A stretch of 64,000 nucleotides of DNA from JBAYOE01 sp050950065 (GTDB taxonomy: Bacteria; Spirochaetota; Spirochaetia; Sphaerochaetales; Sphaerochaetaceae), in NCBI GenBank assembly GCA_050950065.1, contig JBMNGX010000006.1, positions 124,001-188,000 on the forward strand. Direction: 5' to 3'. Positions 24,421-32,773 of the stretch are shown here, in pieces (position 1 is the first letter of the stretch; each line of letters starts with the position of its first letter). The position numbers and the translations under genes are program-made. Under the pieces are notes generated by a model. That model was not told the origin of the DNA. It saw nothing but the letters and a program-made list of their open reading frames with translations, and did not search any database.

Positions 24421-25359
24421 TTAAAGATATTCATCTACGTTGTCAGCAATGATTGGTCTGAAAGGAACTATGATTCTTTTTGGAATATCTTTACCATTAA
24501 TTAAGTCCATTGCTGCTTGGAAAGCAGTGGTTGCTTGTCCGTGAGCATCTTGTAATACTGAGATGGCAAATGTACCGTTTTTAACGTTTTGCTTTGCTTC
24601 GTCTGTTCCGTCAATACCAGCTAATAGAACCCCACCTTCTCCAGCTTTAATACCAGCACCTCTAAGAGCTTCTAGAGCACCAAGAGCCATTTGATCGTTG
24701 GCTGCAATAATACCATCAATTTGTGGGAAAGTTTGAATCCAGTCTTCAACAACTTTCATTGCTTCTGCGCGATCGTATCTGGCTGTTTGTTCAGCTAAAA
24801 GGGTAATGTCAGGTCTGACATTCAGTAGAGCGTCTTGGATACCTTGGCGTCTAGCAATGGTATGTTCCATTCCCTCTGTTCCTCTGAGGTAGAGGATTTT
24901 TGCGTTTTGTGGAAGAACTTTAGCCATGTGTTCACCCTCGATTACACCAGAATCGTAGTTAAGTGATCCAACATAAACAAAGTCTCCATCACCAGCAACT
25001 TCAGCGTTAACAGCAACATAAGGAATTCCAGCAGCGTTAGCAGCTAAGACTCCAGGTATTGCTCCTTCAGCATCAAGTGGACTACAAGCAATAGCATCAA
25101 CACCTAAAGTTATGAAGTTCTCAATAGCGGCTGCTTGTCTTTCAATATCATAGAGTGGGTCAATTACAATAACCTTAACTCCAGCAGCTTCTGCAGCAGC
25201 AACAAACTCATTCTTTAGAATGTTTTGGAAAACGTCTTGGGCACTATGGAAAGTGTACCCAATGGTAATTTCCTTTTTGGCCGTTTCCTTTTCTCCAGCG
25301 GCGAATACTGTTCCACCAATTAAAAGTAGAACTAGTAAAGCAATCATAATTTTCTTCAT
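24421..25359 (-). CDS. periplasmic sugar/inositol-binding protein (RbsB type)
   Basis: 312 residues. A signal peptide (MKKIMIALLVLLLIGGTVFA) is cleaved after an AxA-like site; there is no lipobox cysteine. The mature part is a type I binding protein: ITIGYTFHSAQDVFQN, IACSPLDAEGAIPG, DGIIAANDQMALGALEAL and GGVLLAGIDGTDE. It is the first gene of the minus-strand transporter operon, with AGGAGGAG before the ATG and a strong promoter. The ligand is likely an inositol or a methylated inositol because of the UroD-like gene in the operon and the iol genes on both sides. This is inference. Confidence 0.92.
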   Translation of the reverse strand: MKKIMIALLVLLLIGGTVFAAGEKETAKKEITIGYTFHSAQDVFQNILKNEFVAAAEAAGVKVIVIDPLYDIERQAAAIENFITLGVDAIACSPLDAEGAIPGVLAANAAGIPYVAVNAEVAGDGDFVYVGSLNYDSGVIEGEHMAKVLPQNAKILYLRGTEGMEHTIARRQGIQDALLNVRPDITLLAEQTARYDRAEAMKVVEDWIQTFPQIDGIIAANDQMALGALEALRGAGIKAGEGGVLLAGIDGTDEAKQNVKNGTFAISVLQDAHGQATTAFQAAMDLINGKDIPKRIIVPFRPIIADNVDEYL

Positions 25360-25434
25360 GTGCTCCTCCTAGCATTTCCCTCTTAACCATGTTCTTTCTA
25401 TGAACAATGATTAAAACAAAGTTTTCTTGTTATC

Positions 25435-25479
25435 AGATTATCATACATTAGGCGTTTGTCAAGACTATTTGTTAACAAA
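25435..25479 (-). promoter_or_regulatory. promoter of the binding-protein operon with a TTTGTTAACAAA palindrome
   Basis: On the minus strand TTGACA (25457-25462) and TAATCT (25435-25440) are 16 bases apart. A perfect 12-base palindrome TTTGTTAACAAA (25468-25479) lies five bases upstream of the -35, a position suited to activation or looping repression. Confidence 0.65.
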
Positions 25480-25765
25480 ATGAATAAATAGATAAATTAT
25501 TAGCATTTTGTTAATTATATTTTTCATAACTCATTACAAAATAATAAATTAATTGTAAATTAAAAATAAATAAAATTTAGAAGCACTAAATTAGCGATGT
25601 TTTTGTTTACTCAAAAAAAGTAAAATCTAATTATTTTTATAAATAAAATACGATTTGTATTTTAATAAAAAATTATTTAATTTAAAAACTTTCTACTAAC
25701 ACAGTTTAGTAAAAAAATTGACATTTGCACTATATGGGTAAAAAATTAACTATTATATCTTTGCT
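25480..25765. other. AT-rich intergenic stretch
   Basis: Together with the promoter and leader region this is a 406-base gap with no gene. From about 25480 to 25760 it is very AT-rich, with repeated AATAAAT and AAATTA runs and no long open frame. It lies upstream of the binding-protein promoter and after the LacI gene stop. It may act as an UP element or nucleoid-protein site. No RNA fold or terminator with a clear T tract is seen. Confidence 0.5.
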
Positions 25766-26794
25766 TTAATTGATTCGGTTACAACTATCTCTAATCATCA
25801 AAGTTGGTTTGATTTTTATCTCTTCTCCCTTTGATACAGATTTAGATTCAATCAAATCCAAAAGGTGATTTGTAGCTAAAAGTGCAATTTCTTCTCTTGG
25901 TTGATGAATAGTGGTTAGGTGAGGGGTAAAGTAGCTAGCAAGTTCAATATCATCATATCCAACAATACTTATTTGATGTGGCACATTTACATTTCTTTCT
26001 TTTAGAGCTTCTATTGCTCCTAGAGCCATAATATCGGTATGGGCAAAAATAGCTGTTGCCGATTTTATAAGTTCAAAATTATCAATCACTAAATTGTACC
26101 CAGATTTAAATGTTCGATCTCCATATAATAAAAACTCTTGCTTCACTTTAATATTATTCTCTTGCAAAGCTTTTTTATATCCCTCTCTTCGAAGATGAAA
26201 TTCATACCCACCATTTGCAGAGATACAGATTATATTTTCATGACCTAAGTTTATAAGGTGCTTTGTTGCAACGTATCCTCCATATAAGTGGTCAGCGTAA
26301 ATTTGATTTACACTATTTAAGTTGGTTGATATTTGGTGGAAGTGGAGAAAAACATAAGGTATTTTAGATTTTGTTAAAAATTCAATAGTCTTTTTATCAA
26401 CATCGGAGAGGGCAATTATTAAACCATCTACTTTACGTTGGCTAACCAGTCTTTTAATCGTATCAGTCTTTGTATAGCGGTTTTCTTTAAAGGCAATAAT
26501 TAGATCGATATTCTCTTTTTCTAAGATTTCTCTAATTTGGGTATGAAGTGAGCCAAAATAGAGGTTTACACCAAATTCAATATAATCATCAGGATAAATT
26601 ATCCCAATTGTATTTGTTCGACTTGTGCTTAAAGAGCGTGCACTGGCGTTAAATTCGAACTGTAAATCATCAGCAATCTTTAAAACTTTTTCTCTAGTCT
26701 CTTTTGAAATTAAAGGACTATTATTTAAGCAGCGAGAGACGGTAGATTGGCTAACTCCTGCTATGCGTGCAATATCTTTGGTGGTAATTCCCAT
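25766..26794 (-). CDS. LacI-family transcriptional regulator of the inositol island (first copy)
   Basis: 342 residues: a LacI helix-turn-helix at the start (TTKDIARIAGVSQSTVSRCL), a hinge near residue 50 and a sugar-binding core with TIGIIYPD, IFAHTDIMALGAIEAL and ISIVGYDDIELASYFTPHLT. The ATG follows AAGGAT. Its own promoter is covered by ATGCAATCGTATGCAT, and a one-base variant lies at the iolG operon, so it probably represses itself and that operon. The effector would be inositol or an intermediate. The gene is flanked by the transporter operon and the iolH/iolD operon. Confidence 0.93.
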   Translation of the reverse strand: MGITTKDIARIAGVSQSTVSRCLNNSPLISKETREKVLKIADDLQFEFNASARSLSTSRTNTIGIIYPDDYIEFGVNLYFGSLHTQIREILEKENIDLIIAFKENRYTKTDTIKRLVSQRKVDGLIIALSDVDKKTIEFLTKSKIPYVFLHFHQISTNLNSVNQIYADHLYGGYVATKHLINLGHENIICISANGGYEFHLRREGYKKALQENNIKVKQEFLLYGDRTFKSGYNLVIDNFELIKSATAIFAHTDIMALGAIEALKERNVNVPHQISIVGYDDIELASYFTPHLTTIHQPREEIALLATNHLLDLIESKSVSKGEEIKIKPTLMIRDSCNRIN

Positions 26795-26806
26795 TTTTGA
26801 TCCTTA

Positions 26807-26840
26807 ATGCAATCGTATGCATTTATTGTTGATCTGTCAA
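26807..26840 (-). promoter_or_regulatory. LacI gene promoter with overlapping operator
   Basis: On the minus strand TTGACA (26835-26840) and TACGAT (26812-26817) are 17 bases apart. The operator ATGCAATCGTATGCAT (26807-26822) contains the whole -10, so binding would block transcription of the LacI gene. The same motif with one change is at 15446. Confidence 0.75.
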
Positions 26841-26873
26841 CATTTAATTTTTAGAGTGAGTGTTTTTAGTTAA

Positions 26874-26926
26874 GTTAACATTGTTAACAAATTGTGTTGA
26901 CAAATTAAAAAGTGATGTGTTATTCT
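26874..26926 (+). promoter_or_regulatory. promoter of the hyi-iolG-iolH-iolD operon with double GTTAAC palindrome
   Basis: GTTAACATTGTTAAC (26874-26888) is a perfect 15-base palindrome made of two GTTAAC units, the second lying within TTGTTAACAA (26881-26890). It is followed by TTGACA (26897-26902) and, after 18 bases, TATTCT (26921-26926). The palindrome ends six bases before the -35, similar to the arrangement at 25468. Confidence 0.6.
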
Positions 26927-26979
26927 GATTTGACTGAACAGTTGTTTTTTTGAATTTATAAGTCTAAAGAGGTTGAAAT

Positions 26980-27768
26980 ATGAAACCAGCTATTTGCATT
27001 GAAATGGTTTATCCTAATGATGATTTTATCACCCGAATTGAGAAAATTGGGAATCATGGCTTTGATAACATAGAGTTTTGGGGATGGCGGGATAAAGATA
27101 TTGCTGCTTTTGAAGCTAAGTTAAAAGAGAAAGGGATGAGTGTTGTTAATTTCAGCGCCCAAAGAGTTGGTGATTTAGTTGATCATACAACTCACCAAAC
27201 TCTGCTAGACGATTATAAGGATGCATTGGAGGCTGCCAAGCAGCTAGGAACAAAGACCCTGATGGTTTTAACTAATGAGTTAGGGGATGGGGGATTTGTT
27301 GTTAATGCTTTTGAGAACTTAAGTTATGAAGAAAAAAGAGCCTCATTAATAGCAGGTGTAAAAAAGATGTTAGAAATGACTCCAAACGACATGAATATTG
27401 TTGTTGAGTCATTAAACACAGTTAAAGATCATATGGGATATTTTCTATTCTCAATTCCAGAGGCTGTTGAAATAGCAAAAGAGATTAATGATCCCAGATT
27501 TAAAGTCCTTTTTGACCTTTATCATCAAGGTATGATGGGTGATGATTTAGAGACTTTAATTAAAGAAAATATTGATTACATTGGGTATTTCCACGTCGCA
27601 GATTTCCCTGGAAGAGGGGAGCCTGGAACTGGAGAGGGTAATTGGGTCTCAATTCTTAGAACAATTAGAAATAGTGGTTACAAAGGATATGTTGGCTTTG
27701 AGTATCAACCTAGTGGTGACGATGACAAATCTTTAGTTGCCATTAAAGAACTATGGGACTCTCTTTAG
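26980..27768 (+). CDS. hydroxypyruvate isomerase-like TIM-barrel protein
   Basis: 262 residues of the Hyi branch of the xylose isomerase-like fold. It starts KPAICIEMVYP, has GFDNIEFWGWRDKD and VVESLNTV (metal-binding Glu), FDLYHQGMMGDD, and YFHVADFPGRGEPGTGEGN, the signature of hydroxypyruvate isomerases. In this context it may isomerise an inosose or another keto-polyol rather than hydroxypyruvate. The ATG follows AAAGAGG. It is the first gene after a promoter with GTTAAC palindromes. The 113-base gap before the next gene shows nothing distinct. Confidence 0.78.
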   Translation: MKPAICIEMVYPNDDFITRIEKIGNHGFDNIEFWGWRDKDIAAFEAKLKEKGMSVVNFSAQRVGDLVDHTTHQTLLDDYKDALEAAKQLGTKTLMVLTNELGDGGFVVNAFENLSYEEKRASLIAGVKKMLEMTPNDMNIVVESLNTVKDHMGYFLFSIPEAVEIAKEINDPRFKVLFDLYHQGMMGDDLETLIKENIDYIGYFHVADFPGRGEPGTGEGNWVSILRTIRNSGYKGYVGFEYQPSGDDDKSLVAIKELWDSL

Positions 27769-27881
27769 GTTATAAAAATCTTCAGAGAGGGTAAAATGTC
27801 TCAAAGGAAGTAAGAGTGCAATATTACAATCTTTACTTTTTATTTACCACATACAAAATAGACAAAAGGGAGATCTAGAGT

Positions 27882-28892
27882 ATGAAGGATGTTTTAAAAA
27901 TAGGGGTAATTGGGATAGGTGCTATTGGCCAAATTCACGTTGAGCGAATCAGCAAAGTGTTAAAAAATGGAGTTGTAGTTGCTGTTTCTGACGTTCGCAA
28001 AGAGTTTGGTGAAAAATATGCTAAAGAAAATAATTGTAAATATTATGAAGATGGTGTTGAACTAATTAACTCTCAAGATGTTGATGCTGTAATGGTAACA
28101 ACAATTGACGCTTATCACGAATTTTTTGTTTCTGAATGCATAAAAGCAGGCAAGTTTTGTTTTGTTGAAAAACCTTTAGCACCAGATGTAGAGGGGTGTC
28201 GTAACATAGTTGATTTAGAGATTGCTGGTGGTAAGAAATTAGTCCAAGTTGGATTCATGAGGCGCTACGATAGAGGATATAATCAACTAAAAGAACTAGT
28301 TGATACTAAAAAGCTTGGTGAAGCTTTGATGATTCATAGTGCCCACCGCAACCCTGAAGTTGGAAAAGAGTTTGTGAACTCATTTTCAGTTGAAAATGCA
28401 ATGATCCACGAAATTGATCTATATAGGTGGATGCTTAATGAAGAGTATGTATCTGCAGAAGTTGTCTATCCTAAACAAACTCGCCATACTCATAAAGATC
28501 TTAAAGATCCACAAATTATGTATTTAACAACTGAATCTGGAATTAGAATAGATGTCGAAGCTTTTGTTAATGCTCGCTATGCATACGATATTCAGTGTGA
28601 AGTGTGTTTTGAGGAGGGAGTCGCTCGTCTCCCTGATCCCGCTAATATTGGCATAAAAACTGAGTTTAATAAACTAAGTGGAATTTATAAGTCTTGGTCG
28701 GAAAGGTTTGTTGATGCTTACAACATTGAGATTCAACAATGGATTGACAACACCTTAAAAGGGGTTGTTGAGGGACCTTCTAGTTGGGATGGTTATGTTG
28801 GTCAAAAGGTTGCCGCAGCAGCATCATTAGCACGTGATAATCAAAAAAGAGTAGATATAGAGGTTGAAGCAACTCCCTCTTTTTATAAATAA
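27882..28892 (+). CDS. Gfo/Idh/MocA dehydrogenase, inositol dehydrogenase-like (copy 2)
   Basis: 336 residues: GVIGIGAIGQIHVERI binds NAD(P), CFVEKPLAPD holds the EKP lysine, and NAMIHEIDLYRWMLN carries the catalytic His/Asp region. The ATG at 27882 has AAAGGGAGA upstream. It is followed after 11 bases by a TIM-barrel gene, and the same two-gene unit is repeated at 39037-41005. The unit is therefore an ancient or recent duplication, likely handling different inositol stereoisomers or derivatives. The precise substrate cannot be read from sequence. Confidence 0.85.
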   Translation: MKDVLKIGVIGIGAIGQIHVERISKVLKNGVVVAVSDVRKEFGEKYAKENNCKYYEDGVELINSQDVDAVMVTTIDAYHEFFVSECIKAGKFCFVEKPLAPDVEGCRNIVDLEIAGGKKLVQVGFMRRYDRGYNQLKELVDTKKLGEALMIHSAHRNPEVGKEFVNSFSVENAMIHEIDLYRWMLNEEYVSAEVVYPKQTRHTHKDLKDPQIMYLTTESGIRIDVEAFVNARYAYDIQCEVCFEEGVARLPDPANIGIKTEFNKLSGIYKSWSERFVDAYNIEIQQWIDNTLKGVVEGPSSWDGYVGQKVAAAASLARDNQKRVDIEVEATPSFYK

Positions 28893-28903
28893 GGGGGCTT
28901 TTG

Positions 28904-29845
28904 ATGCAATTATCTATATGTACCGATAGTTTAGGATTTCTACCTTACGAAAAAATGTTGGATAAGGTGAAAGAGTATGGCGTCGATTATGTAGAGATGA
29001 CCACCGGTGGGTGGTCACCAGCTCCCCATATAAAAATTGATGAACTCTTATCTAGTGAGCAAAAATTAAAAGAGTTTAAAAGTGCACTAGAAGAGAGAGA
29101 GATGGGAATAGCAGCTCTTAACTGCTCAGGAAACCCCCTTGATCCAGGAGATCTAGGAACAAAACACAAAGAGGTGACTCTAAAAACTTTTGAACTAGCT
29201 AATAGGTTGGAAGTTGAAACAGTAGTTATGATGAGTGGTTTGCCTGCTGCGAGTCCCACAGATAAAATTCCCAACTGGATTACTTATACCGTTAGTTGGC
29301 CCGAGAGTTTACAAGAAGTTGTGAGGTACCAATGGGAGGATGTAGCAATTCCTTATTGGCATGAATTAGTTGAAAAAGCAACTGATGCTGGAGTTAAAAA
29401 AATTGCTTTAGAAAACTTTTCTTCACAACTGGTTTACAACCCTGAAACTCTTTTTAAGCTTAGAAATGCAGTAGGTCCACTAGTTGGCTTAAATTTAGAT
29501 CCTTCTCATCTAATTTGGATGGGAGCTGACCCAATTGCCGCAGCAAGAAATCTTAAAGATGCAATTCACCACGTCCACGGTAAAGATGCTCGTCTAGAGC
29601 GTTCTATGGTTGAGGTCAATGGGCTATTTGAGACCCGTGTAGTTGAAGATACAGTTAATAGAGCTTGGAATTATGTAGCTGTTGGTTGTGGCCAAGATTT
29701 GCAGTGGTGGAAAGAGTTTTTTTCAGTTGTGAGGATGGTAGGTTATAATGGATTTGTCTCACTAGAGATGGAAGATTTAACAATGAGTGTTGAATCTGGA
29801 ATTGAAACATCTCTAGATGTATTAAAGAGGAGTATAAGTAGGTAG
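28904..29845 (+). CDS. TIM-barrel sugar isomerase/epimerase-like protein (paired with iolG copy 2)
   Basis: 313 residues from the ATG at 28904 (AAGGGGG upstream; a TTG three bases before is unlikely). It starts MQLSICTDSLGFLPYEKM and keeps the metal-site segments KKIALENFSSQ, NLDPSHLIWMG, HHVHGKDARL and VSLEMEDLTM of the xylose isomerase-like fold. Its closest relative here is the gene at 40064, of identical length and with shared blocks such as GNPL, NWSPAPH-like and SWNYVAVG. Conversion of an inosose or keto-sugar is inferred from the iol neighbours. Confidence 0.82.
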   Translation: MQLSICTDSLGFLPYEKMLDKVKEYGVDYVEMTTGGWSPAPHIKIDELLSSEQKLKEFKSALEEREMGIAALNCSGNPLDPGDLGTKHKEVTLKTFELANRLEVETVVMMSGLPAASPTDKIPNWITYTVSWPESLQEVVRYQWEDVAIPYWHELVEKATDAGVKKIALENFSSQLVYNPETLFKLRNAVGPLVGLNLDPSHLIWMGADPIAAARNLKDAIHHVHGKDARLERSMVEVNGLFETRVVEDTVNRAWNYVAVGCGQDLQWWKEFFSVVRMVGYNGFVSLEMEDLTMSVESGIETSLDVLKRSISR

Positions 29846-29873
29846 TTCCTACTTTAAGAATTGGAGGTATGAA

Positions 29874-30764
29874 ATGAAAATTGCATTTGATGTAGATGTA
29901 TTGGCAAGAGCAGAGATGAGTATTACTGATATGGTGTATAAAGTAGCTGACTGGGGATACAAATATATTGAGCAATCACCACATCCAAGGATCAACCCTT
30001 TTTATAAACATCCACTATTTTCTAAAGAAGTTGAAGATGAGTATAGAAAGGCATTAAAAGATACTGGAGTTGAAATTTCATCTATTATTGTTGTTTACAG
30101 ATGGTCTGGTCCTGATGAAGAAATACGTAAAATGGCAGTAGCAAACTGGAAAAGAATCATTGAAATTGCTGTCGATATGGGAGTAGAGGTTATTAACACT
30201 GAACTTTCTGGAGACCCACACCAACAAGAGAGATGTAATGGAATGTGGTATCGTTCAGTAGATGAGTTACTTCCTATTTTTGAAAAAGAGGGGATAAGGT
30301 GTGAAGTCCAATCTCACCCTTACGACTTTTCTGAACTTAATGATGAAACTGTAGATTTAGTTAAATCATACCGCTCTCCAAACTTAACTTATGTTTATTC
30401 TTCTCCCCACACCTTTTTCTACGACCAAGGTAAAGGGGATGTTAGACACATGTTGAAATATGCAGGGGATTCGCTATCACACGTTTTGTTTGCCGATACA
30501 GTGAACCAAGAGATTCCCCTTCGTTATATCGTTAACCCTCCTGGGGTTGATGCTGTAATTCACCAGCACCTTACTATGGGTGAGGGAGAAGTTGATTTTG
30601 ATGGTATTTTTGAAACTCTAAGAGAGATGGATTTTGCTAACAAAACTTTTGAAGTTGGGGGACCCCCAATAGCTTGTGTCAGTTATTTTGGTTATCCAGA
30701 GAAAATGGAAAAACTAGCTCCAATTGCGCGAGAGCGGATTGAGAAAGAGTTACTTAACCGTTAA
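29874..30764 (+). CDS. iolH: IolH-like TIM-barrel protein of inositol catabolism
   Basis: 296 residues, close to Bacillus IolH. The match to what I recall of IolH is strong along the protein: KIAFDVDVL at the start, IEQSPHPRINPFYKHP, SSIIVVYRWSGPDEE, INTELSGDPHQ, VYSSPHTFFYDQGKGD and RYIVNPPGVDA. IolH belongs to the sugar isomerase/epimerase fold and is part of iol operons, but its reaction is not settled. The ATG at 29874 follows TTGGAGG. It is directly upstream of iolD. Confidence 0.92.
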   Translation: MKIAFDVDVLARAEMSITDMVYKVADWGYKYIEQSPHPRINPFYKHPLFSKEVEDEYRKALKDTGVEISSIIVVYRWSGPDEEIRKMAVANWKRIIEIAVDMGVEVINTELSGDPHQQERCNGMWYRSVDELLPIFEKEGIRCEVQSHPYDFSELNDETVDLVKSYRSPNLTYVYSSPHTFFYDQGKGDVRHMLKYAGDSLSHVLFADTVNQEIPLRYIVNPPGVDAVIHQHLTMGEGEVDFDGIFETLREMDFANKTFEVGGPPIACVSYFGYPEKMEKLAPIARERIEKELLNR

Positions 30765-30814
30765 GATACTGAATTGAAAAGCAATCCAATTACTTTTAGA
30801 AGGAGGCTACTATA

Positions 30815-32752
30815 ATGGAAACAGTACGCTTAACAATGGCTCAAGCGTTAGTTCGTTTTATGAATGCTCAATATATTGAGTTTGATGGGGAACAAACACC
30901 AATGTTTAAGGGTATGTTCACAATCTTTGGACACGGCAACGTCCTTGGAATAGGGCAAGCTCTGGAAGAAGATGGGGGACATTTAGTTGTTCATCAAGGC
31001 AAGAATGAGCAAGGAATGGGGTTAGCAGCAATGGGCTTTGCTAAACAAAAGCTTCGTCGCCAAATGTATGCTTGTACCTCTTCAATTGGACCTGGAGCTG
31101 CTAATATGGTGACAGCTGCAGCTTGTGCAACATCCAATAGAATCCCAGTACTATTTTTACCTGGTGATCAATTCGCTACTCGTCAACCCGATCCTGTTTT
31201 GCAACAAGTAGAGCGCTTTAACGACTTTACTGTAACAGTAAATGATGCATTTAAAGCAGTAAGTATGTATTGGGACCGAGTTAGCCGTCCTGAACAATTG
31301 ATGACAGCAATGATTAACGCAGTGCGTGTTTTAAGTGATCCTGCTGACACGGGGGCAGTAACAATTGCAATGCCTCAAGATGTTGAAGGTGAAGCTTACG
31401 ACTATCCACTCTCTTTCTTCAATAAAAGGGTTCATAGAATCGAAAGAAGACCACCTACTGTTGAGATGATTAATGATGCAATAGAGGCAATTCAAAAGAG
31501 TAAAAAGCCCCTTTTGATTTGTGGTGGTGGGGTGAGATATTCAGGAGCTGGTCAAACTTTGGCCGATTTTGCTGAAAAATATAATATCCCATTTTGTGAA
31601 ACACAAGCAGGAAAATCAGCAGTTGTTTATTCTCATCCAATGAACCTTGGAGGAGTTGGAACTACAGGAAACTTAGCTGCTAACACTTTAGCTGAAGATG
31701 CAGATCTTATTATTGGTGTAGGTACCAGATATAGTGACTTTACCACTGCATCTAAGTGGGTTTATAAAAACAAAGATGTTAAATATTTAAATATTAACGT
31801 TGCTGCGTTTGATGTTTATAAGATGGATGGGATAAGGGTAACAGCTGATGCTAAAGTAGCTCTCCTTGAGATTGAAAAAGCCCTTGATGTTGCTGGCGGA
31901 TATCAAAGTGAGTGGAAAGATGCTGCAGAGGTGGCTAGAAAAGGATGGGATGAAGAGCTGCAAAGACTCTACTCATTAGAGTATACAGGTGAAGGATTTG
32001 TCCCTGAAGTTGCCAACCAAAGAGATGAAATTCTTCCTGAATTTTCAAAACAGTTCAACACCAAGTTAACTCAAACTCAAGTGTTGGGAATTTTAGATAA
32101 ATATTTAGATGAAGATGCAATAGTTGTTGGAGCTGCTGGATCTCTACCTGGTGATTTGCAAAGAATGTGGAGAGCCAAGAAAGAGGACACATACCATATG
32201 GAGTATGGATTTTCCAATATGGGATATGAAATCAACGCAGCTTTAGGGGCTAAAATGGCTAGCGAGAATCAAGAGGTTTATTCATTAGTTGGTGATGGAT
32301 CTTATTTGATGCTCCACTCAGAGCTTGTAACATCAATTCAAGAGGGGATTAAAATAAACGTAGTCCTCTTTGATAACGCCTCATTTGGATGTATTAACAA
32401 CTTACAAATGGAGCATGGGCAAGGCAACTTTGGAACTGAAACTAGACATAGAAATCCAGAAACTGGCCTTTTGGATGGTCCATTTATGGAGATTGATTTT
32501 GCTCAAAATGCAGCTGCCTATGGGTGTGTTACATACAAAGTTAATACAGCTGAAGAGCTAATTGCAGCTATTGAGGATTCAAAAAAACAGACACGGTCAA
32601 CATTGATTGATATCAAAGTTTTACCTAAGACAATGACTGATGGATACAAAGGTTTCTGGCACGTAGGTGTGGCTGAAGTTGCTAAGAACAAAAAAGTTGT
32701 TGAAAGCAGAGCTAAACTTGATAAAGAACTTGAAATCGCCAGAAGATATTAA
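30815..32752 (+). CDS. iolD: 3D-(3,5/4)-trihydroxycyclohexane-1,2-dione acylhydrolase
   Basis: Thiamine diphosphate enzyme that opens the inositol ring to 5-deoxy-glucuronate. 645 residues, normal for IolD. The N-terminal half has HQGKNEQGMGLAAMGFAK and CTSSIGPGAANMVTAA (the TPP-activating Glu is in KNEQG); the C-terminal TPP-binding part has SLVGDGSYLMLHSEL ending in NASFGCINNLQ, the GDG-x-N motif. The ATG at 30815 follows AGAAGGAGG. It is the committed step of the pathway and shows that this island breaks the inositol ring rather than only isomerising it. Confidence 0.96.
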   Translation: METVRLTMAQALVRFMNAQYIEFDGEQTPMFKGMFTIFGHGNVLGIGQALEEDGGHLVVHQGKNEQGMGLAAMGFAKQKLRRQMYACTSSIGPGAANMVTAAACATSNRIPVLFLPGDQFATRQPDPVLQQVERFNDFTVTVNDAFKAVSMYWDRVSRPEQLMTAMINAVRVLSDPADTGAVTIAMPQDVEGEAYDYPLSFFNKRVHRIERRPPTVEMINDAIEAIQKSKKPLLICGGGVRYSGAGQTLADFAEKYNIPFCETQAGKSAVVYSHPMNLGGVGTTGNLAANTLAEDADLIIGVGTRYSDFTTASKWVYKNKDVKYLNINVAAFDVYKMDGIRVTADAKVALLEIEKALDVAGGYQSEWKDAAEVARKGWDEELQRLYSLEYTGEGFVPEVANQRDEILPEFSKQFNTKLTQTQVLGILDKYLDEDAIVVGAAGSLPGDLQRMWRAKKEDTYHMEYGFSNMGYEINAALGAKMASENQEVYSLVGDGSYLMLHSELVTSIQEGIKINVVLFDNASFGCINNLQMEHGQGNFGTETRHRNPETGLLDGPFMEIDFAQNAAAYGCVTYKVNTAEELIAAIEDSKKQTRSTLIDIKVLPKTMTDGYKGFWHVGVAEVAKNKKVVESRAKLDKELEIARRY

Positions 32753-32773
32753 ATGCCACATGGGGGTAATACG

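Noticed and set aside
25480..25765. Replication origin or phage attachment site in the AT-rich gap
   Set aside because: No DnaA-box cluster, tRNA, integrase or direct repeats were seen; it looks like an AT-rich promoter flank.
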